Shown here piece by piece: positions 5,718 to 9,313 of a stretch of 9,313 nucleotides of DNA. The first letter of the stretch is position 1. Each line of letters opens with the position of its first letter. The stretch is from an uncultured Clostridia bacterium (lineage in GTDB: Bacteria; Bacillota_A; Clostridia; TANB77; CAG-508): positions 1 through 9,313 of the forward strand of contig CALXZR010000136.1 of assembly GCA_944393295.1 (NCBI GenBank). Direction: 5' to 3'. The position numbers and the translations under genes were made by a program. The notes under the pieces are model-generated. The model worked only from the letters and a program-made list of their open reading frames with translations, was not told where the DNA came from and did no database searches.

Positions 5718-5779
5718 TATATTTCATAGATATATCAGCAATTTCATTCATTTTCTCTTTAGTATATATCTCCAAAAAA

Positions 5780-6364
5780 TTATTTTAGATTTTTAAATAA
5801 ATCTGTTTTTCTAAGTTCTGCTAAGCTTGGCCATTTACTATCTTTTTCAGATGTTAAATATTCTTCTGGTTTCATACCTTTTACTTCTGGCCACTCAATA
5901 CCTATTTCTGGATCATCCCATTTTAATCCACCTTCTGCAGAATGATTATAAATATCATCACATTTATATGCAAATTCAGCTTCCTCTGATAAAACTAAAA
6001 ATCCATGTGCAAAACCTCTTGGAATCATAAACATTCTTTTATTTTCTTCTGAAATTATTACACCTTCCCATTTTCCATAAGTTTTACTTCCTGGTCTTAG
6101 GTCAACTGCAACATCAAAAACTTCGCCTTTTAAGCATCTTACAAGTTTTGCTTGTGTGTTTTCTTTTTGGAAATGCAAACCTCTAAGAACACCTTTTTTA
6201 GATTTTGATTGATTATCTTGTACAAATTCATTTGTAATTCCTATTTCTTGAAAATCTGGTTTACTATATGTTTCCATAAAGTATCCTCTATTATCTCCAA
6301 AAACAGTAGGCTCAATAATATAAACACCTTCTATACTAGTATCAATTCTTTTAAACTTTCCCAT
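5780..6364 (-). CDS. rfbC: dTDP-4-dehydrorhamnose 3,5-epimerase
   Basis: RfbC (RmlC) epimerises carbons 3 and 5 of dTDP-4-keto-6-deoxyglucose, the third step towards dTDP-L-rhamnose. It is a cupin-fold enzyme that works without a cofactor, normally as a dimer. The 194-residue length is normal. Visible family marks are FGDNRGYFMETY at about residues 22-33, RGLHFQ with the catalytic His64, the substrate-binding PRGFAHGF at 115-122, the general acid Tyr133 in FAYKCDDIY, and WDDP at 149-152. Nothing appears to be missing. AAAGGAG lies seven bases before the ATG. It has its own promoter at 6394-6423, separated from rfbA by a terminator. The 127-base gap to rfbB contains another promoter. The assignment is firm. 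Confidence 0.97.
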   Translation of the reverse strand: MGKFKRIDTSIEGVYIIEPTVFGDNRGYFMETYSKPDFQEIGITNEFVQDNQSKSKKGVLRGLHFQKENTQAKLVRCLKGEVFDVAVDLRPGSKTYGKWEGVIISEENKRMFMIPRGFAHGFLVLSEEAEFAYKCDDIYNHSAEGGLKWDDPEIGIEWPEVKGMKPEEYLTSEKDSKWPSLAELRKTDLFKNLK

Positions 6365-6393
6365 TTTACTGCTCCTTTTATTGTATTTATTTT

Positions 6394-6423
6394 TTTATAT
6401 CATAAAATTTATATTTTTTTCAA
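6394..6423 (-). promoter_or_regulatory. rfbC: Promoter of rfbC
   Basis: On the minus strand TTGAAA (6423-6418) is followed after 18 bases by TATAAA (6399-6394). A TG one base before the -10 box makes it an extended -10 promoter. It lies just below the rfbA terminator and would start transcription about 22 bases before the rfbC ATG. Confidence 0.6.
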
Positions 6424-6430
6424 TATTTTC

Positions 6431-6463
6431 TTTTAAAAAGACGGATATTTTATTCCGTCTTTT
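6431..6463 (-). terminator. rfbA: Intrinsic terminator after rfbA
   Basis: AAAAGACGGA (6436-6445) and TCCGTCTTTT (6454-6463) pair perfectly around an eight-base loop. The minus strand continues as a T-rich tail. The stem begins nine bases past the rfbA stop codon. A-tracts on both sides make it potentially bidirectional. Confidence 0.75.
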
Positions 6464-6472
6464 ACTTTTGGG

Positions 6473-7390
6473 TTATATATTTTTAAATAAATCACTATGG
6501 TAAATATTATTATAATTTGGAAGTGTTTCATTAATTACTTTTTTTAGATATTTTCCATAATCTGTTTTTTTGTATTTTTCAGCATGTTCTTCTAATTTTT
6601 CTTTGTTAATCCATTTATTTTTATATGCAATTTCCTCTAAACAAGCTATTTGAATTCCTTGTCTTAATTCAATTGCTTTTACAAAATCAGAGGCATCTCC
6701 TAATCTATCTGGTGTTCCTGTATCAAACCAAGCATATCCGTCTCCTAAAGGAATTACTTGTAATTTTCCTTGTTCCATATATACTTTATTTACATCTGTA
6801 ATTTCTAGTTCTCCTCTTTCAGATGGTTTAATATTTTTTGCTATTTCTACAACTTTATTATCATAAAAATATATTCCTGGGACAGCTAAATTTGATTTTG
6901 GATTTTCTGGTTTTTCTTCTATAGAAATAGCTCGTCCATTTTCATCTATTTCAACTACACCATAAGATGTTGGATCTGCAACTTGGTATCCAAAAATAAT
7001 TCCACCTTCTTTTAAATTATTTGCAACCTTTAAAATTCTCTCAATTCTAGAACCATAAATCATATTATCTCCTAAAATTAAGGCTACATTATCATCTCCA
7101 ATAAAATCTGCTCCTAATATAAAGGCATCTGCTAAACCAACAGGCTTTTCTTGAACTTTATATTCAAACTTCATTCCATAGTCTGAGCCATCTCCTAAAA
7201 GATCTTTAAATGCTGGTAAATGCTTTGGTGTTGAAATAATTAATACTTCTCTTATTCCTGCCATCATAAGAGTTGATAGTGGGTAATAAATCATTGGTTT
7301 ATCGTAAACTGGTAACATTTGTTTAGATACTGCTAAAGTTATTGGATATAATCTTGTAGCACTACCTCCTGCTAAAATAATTCCTTTCAT
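6473..7390 (-). CDS. rfbA: Glucose-1-phosphate thymidylyltransferase
   Basis: RfbA (RmlA) joins dTTP and glucose-1-phosphate to make dTDP-glucose, the first step of dTDP-L-rhamnose synthesis, and is the usual point of feedback inhibition by the end product. The 305-residue protein has the nucleotide-binding GGSATRLYP at residues 8-16, with Ala where many homologues have Gly. It also has QEKPVGLADAF at 80-90, LGDN at 106-109, the sugar-binding EEKP at 158-161 and WFDTGT at 221-226. It is slightly longer than the usual 285-295 residues. An open extension upstream to 7435 lies inside rfbD and was rejected: the ATG at 7390 starts MKGIILAGG and has AGGAGG ten bases before it. The ATG shares one base with the rfbD stop (TAATG), so the two genes are translationally coupled. 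The assignment is firm. Confidence 0.97.
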   Translation of the reverse strand: MKGIILAGGSATRLYPITLAVSKQMLPVYDKPMIYYPLSTLMMAGIREVLIISTPKHLPAFKDLLGDGSDYGMKFEYKVQEKPVGLADAFILGADFIGDDNVALILGDNMIYGSRIERILKVANNLKEGGIIFGYQVADPTSYGVVEIDENGRAISIEEKPENPKSNLAVPGIYFYDNKVVEIAKNIKPSERGELEITDVNKVYMEQGKLQVIPLGDGYAWFDTGTPDRLGDASDFVKAIELRQGIQIACLEEIAYKNKWINKEKLEEHAEKYKKTDYGKYLKKVINETLPNYNNIYHSDLFKNI

Positions 7391-8250
7391 TATTTTAATT
7401 CCTCCTTTAAATATTCTTTTAGGGCTTCTTCCCATGGTTTTGGATTTATTCCAATTTTATGTAATTTTTCTTTTGACAATTTACTATTTGTTGGTCTATC
7501 ACTAGATTGTGGATACATTTCTTTATATTCTTTTGATGTAATTGCTTTTACTTTTGTATCGATATTTGCAAGTTCGAAAATTTTTCTTGTAAATTTACAC
7601 CAAGTTGTAAATCCTTCATTTGTTGAATGATAAATTCCATATTCTGGCTCTTTTTCCATAATTGCTTCTATAATTTCACAAAGTGTTGTTGTTGTTGTTG
7701 GACTTCCATTTTGATCATCTACTACACTAATTTCATCTTTTTCTTTTGATAGGCGAAGCATTGTTTTTACAAAGTTTTTTCCTCTAATTCCATATAACCA
7801 AGCTGTTCTTAAAATATAGTATTTTTCAGCTTTTGCTGCATTTTGCTCTCCTACTAATTTTGTTCTTCCATAGGCACTTACAGGATTTGGCTCCATATCT
7901 TCTGTATAAGCTTTATCAACCTCTAAATCTCCAGCAAATACATAATCTGTACTAATATGTATAAATGTAGCATCATTTGCTTTTGCAACATCTGCAATAT
8001 TTCCAACTGCTGTTCCGTTTACAGCTAAAGCTACATCTTCTTTTACTTCGCAAGCATCAACATTTGTAAAAGCTGCACAGTTAATTATAAAATATGGTTT
8101 TACTTCATTTGCTTTTGCAAAAACAGCATCTCTATTACATATATCTAAAGTTTCAAGAGTTGTTCCTACAACTTCATATTTTTTTTCTAATCTTTCTTTT
8201 AATTCTCCACCAAGCATTCCATCTGCTCCAATTAATAAAACTTTCTTCAT
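7390..8250 (-). CDS. rfbD: dTDP-4-dehydrorhamnose reductase
   Basis: RfbD (RmlD) reduces dTDP-4-keto-L-rhamnose with NAD(P)H to dTDP-L-rhamnose, the last step of the pathway. The 286-residue protein has the dinucleotide-binding GADGMLG at residues 8-14, CAAFTNVDACE at about 58-68, STDYVF at 100-105, the catalytic Tyr127 and Lys131 in YGRTK, and SDRPTNSKLS near the C-terminus. I chose the ATG at 8250 because GGAGG lies five bases before it. The TTG four codons upstream overlaps that ribosome binding site. Five identical ACA codons (7684-7698) give a Thr5 stretch after SP, where other family members usually vary in sequence. The gene is first in a two-gene unit with rfbA and has a strong promoter at 8290-8317. 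Confidence 0.96.
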   Translation of the reverse strand: MKKVLLIGADGMLGGELKERLEKKYEVVGTTLETLDICNRDAVFAKANEVKPYFIINCAAFTNVDACEVKEDVALAVNGTAVGNIADVAKANDATFIHISTDYVFAGDLEVDKAYTEDMEPNPVSAYGRTKLVGEQNAAKAEKYYILRTAWLYGIRGKNFVKTMLRLSKEKDEISVVDDQNGSPTTTTTLCEIIEAIMEKEPEYGIYHSTNEGFTTWCKFTRKIFELANIDTKVKAITSKEYKEMYPQSSDRPTNSKLSKEKLHKIGINPKPWEEALKEYLKEELK

Positions 8251-8289
8251 TTTATCCTCCAATTTTTTCTCTTTACTTTTGATATCGTC

Positions 8290-8317
8290 ATTATATCATA
8301 CGAGCTCTATTTGTCAA
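8290..8317 (-). promoter_or_regulatory. rfbD: Strong promoter of rfbD-rfbA
   Basis: On the minus strand a perfect TTGACA (8317-8312) is followed after 16 bases by a perfect TATAAT (8295-8290). A TG one base before the -10 box makes it an extended -10. Transcription would start near 8283, about 33 bases before the rfbD ATG. This is the strongest promoter in the window. Confidence 0.8.
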
Positions 8318-8335
8318 AGGTTTTGATTAATATTA

Positions 8336-8363
8336 CACAAAGTTTTCACAAATTCTACACAAA
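8336..8363. promoter_or_regulatory. Three CACAAA boxes at 11-bp spacing upstream of the rfbD promoter
   Basis: CACAAA occurs at 8336, 8347 and 8358, exactly 11 bases apart, or TTTGTG on the strand of the gene. The array ends 18 bases upstream of the -35 box. Spacing of one helical turn puts all three on the same face of the DNA, as for an activator or a cooperative repressor. The factor is unknown, and the last box overlaps the T-tract of the preceding terminator. Confidence 0.4.
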
Positions 8364-8396
8364 ATAGAAGGATATGTTAAATAGCATATCCTTCTA
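8361..8396 (-). terminator. Intrinsic terminator after the membrane protein gene
   Basis: TAGAAGGATATG (8365-8376) and CATATCCTTCTA (8385-8396) form a perfect 12-bp stem with an eight-base loop, followed by TTTTGTGT on the minus strand. It lies 16 bases past the stop codon of the membrane protein gene and separates it from the rhamnose unit. Confidence 0.75.
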
Positions 8397-8412
8397 ACTT
8401 ACTAATTCAAAT

Positions 8413-9313
8413 TTATATTTTGAAAATAATTGGCACTCCAGCAATTGTCAATATCGCCATTATCCATAAAGCTACTGTTTTGTACCTTTTGTCTGTATAG
8501 CAAAGCATTAGAAAACTCTCCAAAGTTAATATTCCTGCAAAAATATAATTGTATATTTTTGCACTATATGCTTCTGGTTTTGCAACAAAGAAATTAAATA
8601 TAAGAACTAGTAAAGTAATTCTAATTGCAGAAGCAAAACTTATAGCCTCTTCTTCAACATTTGCAAACATATATAAGAATAAATAAATATTTGCTAAAGC
8701 AACAGCTAAGGTAGCATCTTTTATTGATACTAAACAAAGACCTGTCACTGTACTTAAAATTTCTGGTAAATTAACCATTGACCAGACTATTTCTAAAGTT
8801 ATTACACATAGCATTGGAAATAAAAATTCCTCATGTTTTTCTTTTTTATATAAATAAAACATTGCTAAAATAATTGGTACTGGAAAAACAGATAACATAC
8901 TAGCAAGTTCTACATTATTACCTGAATCTTTATATGGCATTAAAAAATTGTACAAGTAACTGAAATTGTATACTAAACCATTTCCAGTTCTTTCAGTATT
9001 ATATATTTGTACTGCTTGTGAAAATAGCTCTGTAAAGTGCTCTACTATAAAAACTATTAAAAATATAATAAATACTGTTAATATTACTGATAATATAGTT
9101 TTTAAAGTAATTTTATATTTTTTCTTGTTTTTTATACAAATCCAAATTGCTAAAGCAAAAAATACATATCCAAAACTAATTTCTAAAGACAAATTTAGTG
9201 TGAATATATAAGCTAAAGCAGATATAATTATACCTAAAAAATATAAAAGCTTTTTTATTTTTTTCTCTTTTTCTGTTTCATCTTTTGAAATTTCAGAATC
9301 AGTTATTTTGTTT
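8413..9313 (-). CDS. Polytopic membrane protein, C-terminal part
   Basis: The frame stays open to the window edge, so the start lies outside. The visible 300 codons cover only the C-terminal part. The TTG at 9192 is not a credible start because the frame continues upstream without a stop and has no ribosome binding site there. The visible part begins with a charged linker (EISKDETEKEKKIKK) and then has about nine hydrophobic segments, the last ending at the C-terminal VPIIFKI. A longer non-membrane stretch of about 45 residues (HFTELFSQAVQIYNTERTG and onward) lies between the third and fourth segments. The layout and the position next to rhamnose genes suggest a surface-polysaccharide protein such as a GT-C glycosyltransferase or a YfhO-like protein. 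The catalytic part would be in the missing N-terminal half, so the function is not established. Confidence 0.85.
   Translation of the reverse strand, partial: NKITDSEISKDETEKEKKIKKLLYFLGIIISALAYIFTLNLSLEISFGYVFFALAIWICIKNKKKYKITLKTILSVILTVFIIFLIVFIVEHFTELFSQAVQIYNTERTGNGLVYNFSYLYNFLMPYKDSGNNVELASMLSVFPVPIILAMFYLYKKEKHEEFLFPMLCVITLEIVWSMVNLPEILSTVTGLCLVSIKDATLAVALANIYLFLYMFANVEEEAISFASAIRITLLVLIFNFFVAKPEAYSAKIYNYIFAGILTLESFLMLCYTDKRYKTVALWIMAILTIAGVPIIFKI

Noticed and set aside
5692..5751. A 19-codon minus-strand frame between rfbC and rfbB (MNEIADISMKYIDKKLMLL)
   Set aside because: It has no good ribosome binding site and overlaps the rfbB promoter boxes, so chance is the likelier explanation.
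7391..7435. A 15-codon N-terminal extension of rfbA
   Set aside because: It overlaps the end of rfbD in another frame, and the family start MKGIILAGG has its own strong ribosome binding site.
8251..8262. A TTG start four codons upstream in rfbD
   Set aside because: The TTG overlaps the GGAGG that serves the ATG at 8250, and the extra residues are not part of the family N-terminus.
8094..8282. A plus-strand frame of about 60 codons opposite the 5' end of rfbD
   Set aside because: It is an antisense shadow of a conserved gene and crosses the rfbD ribosome binding site region.

Overview
The window is about 9.3 kb of very AT-rich DNA in which every convincing gene lies on the minus strand, so transcription runs from position 9313 towards 1. 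Strong AGGAGG-type ribosome binding sites, sigma-A-type promoters, frequent intrinsic terminators, AGA/TTA-rich codon use and TGG for Trp (standard bacterial code) point to a low-GC Bacillota, probably an uncultured gut-type Clostridia. This assignment is inferred from style; there is no marker gene.

In order of transcription: (1) 9313-8413 is the C-terminal part of a polytopic membrane protein that starts outside the window, closed by a terminator. (2) 8250-4681 holds the four genes of dTDP-L-rhamnose synthesis: rfbD and rfbA as a coupled pair (stop and start share one base), then rfbC, then rfbB. They are spread over three promoters rather than one compact operon. RfbA makes dTDP-glucose, RfbB dehydrates it, RfbC epimerises it and RfbD reduces it to dTDP-L-rhamnose, a donor for cell-wall or capsular rhamnan. 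The membrane protein upstream may belong to the same surface-polysaccharide locus. (3) 4477-3767 encodes an unrecognised 236-residue soluble protein with its own near-consensus promoter, a leader of about 130 nt and less AT-biased codons than its neighbours. (4) 3766-3109 is a gene-poor stretch of about 660 bp packed with hairpins, a plus-strand promoter followed almost at once by a terminator, and two short open frames that look like leaders or remnants. (5) 3108-62 is a two-gene unit: a large leucine-rich-repeat protein with a prepilin-like N-terminus, and an 82-residue single-pass membrane protein whose ribosome binding site overlaps the LRR stop codon.

The most notable observation is that the prepilin-like N-terminus of the LRR gene is broken by two frameshifts of the same sign within about 80 bp, each next to a CGGA. 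This is either a recent pseudogene, a switchable gene or an assembly error. Other items worth a look are three CACAAA boxes at exact 11-bp spacing upstream of the rfbD promoter and the structured region between 3109 and 3766. I found no mobile element, CRISPR array, tRNA or rRNA.
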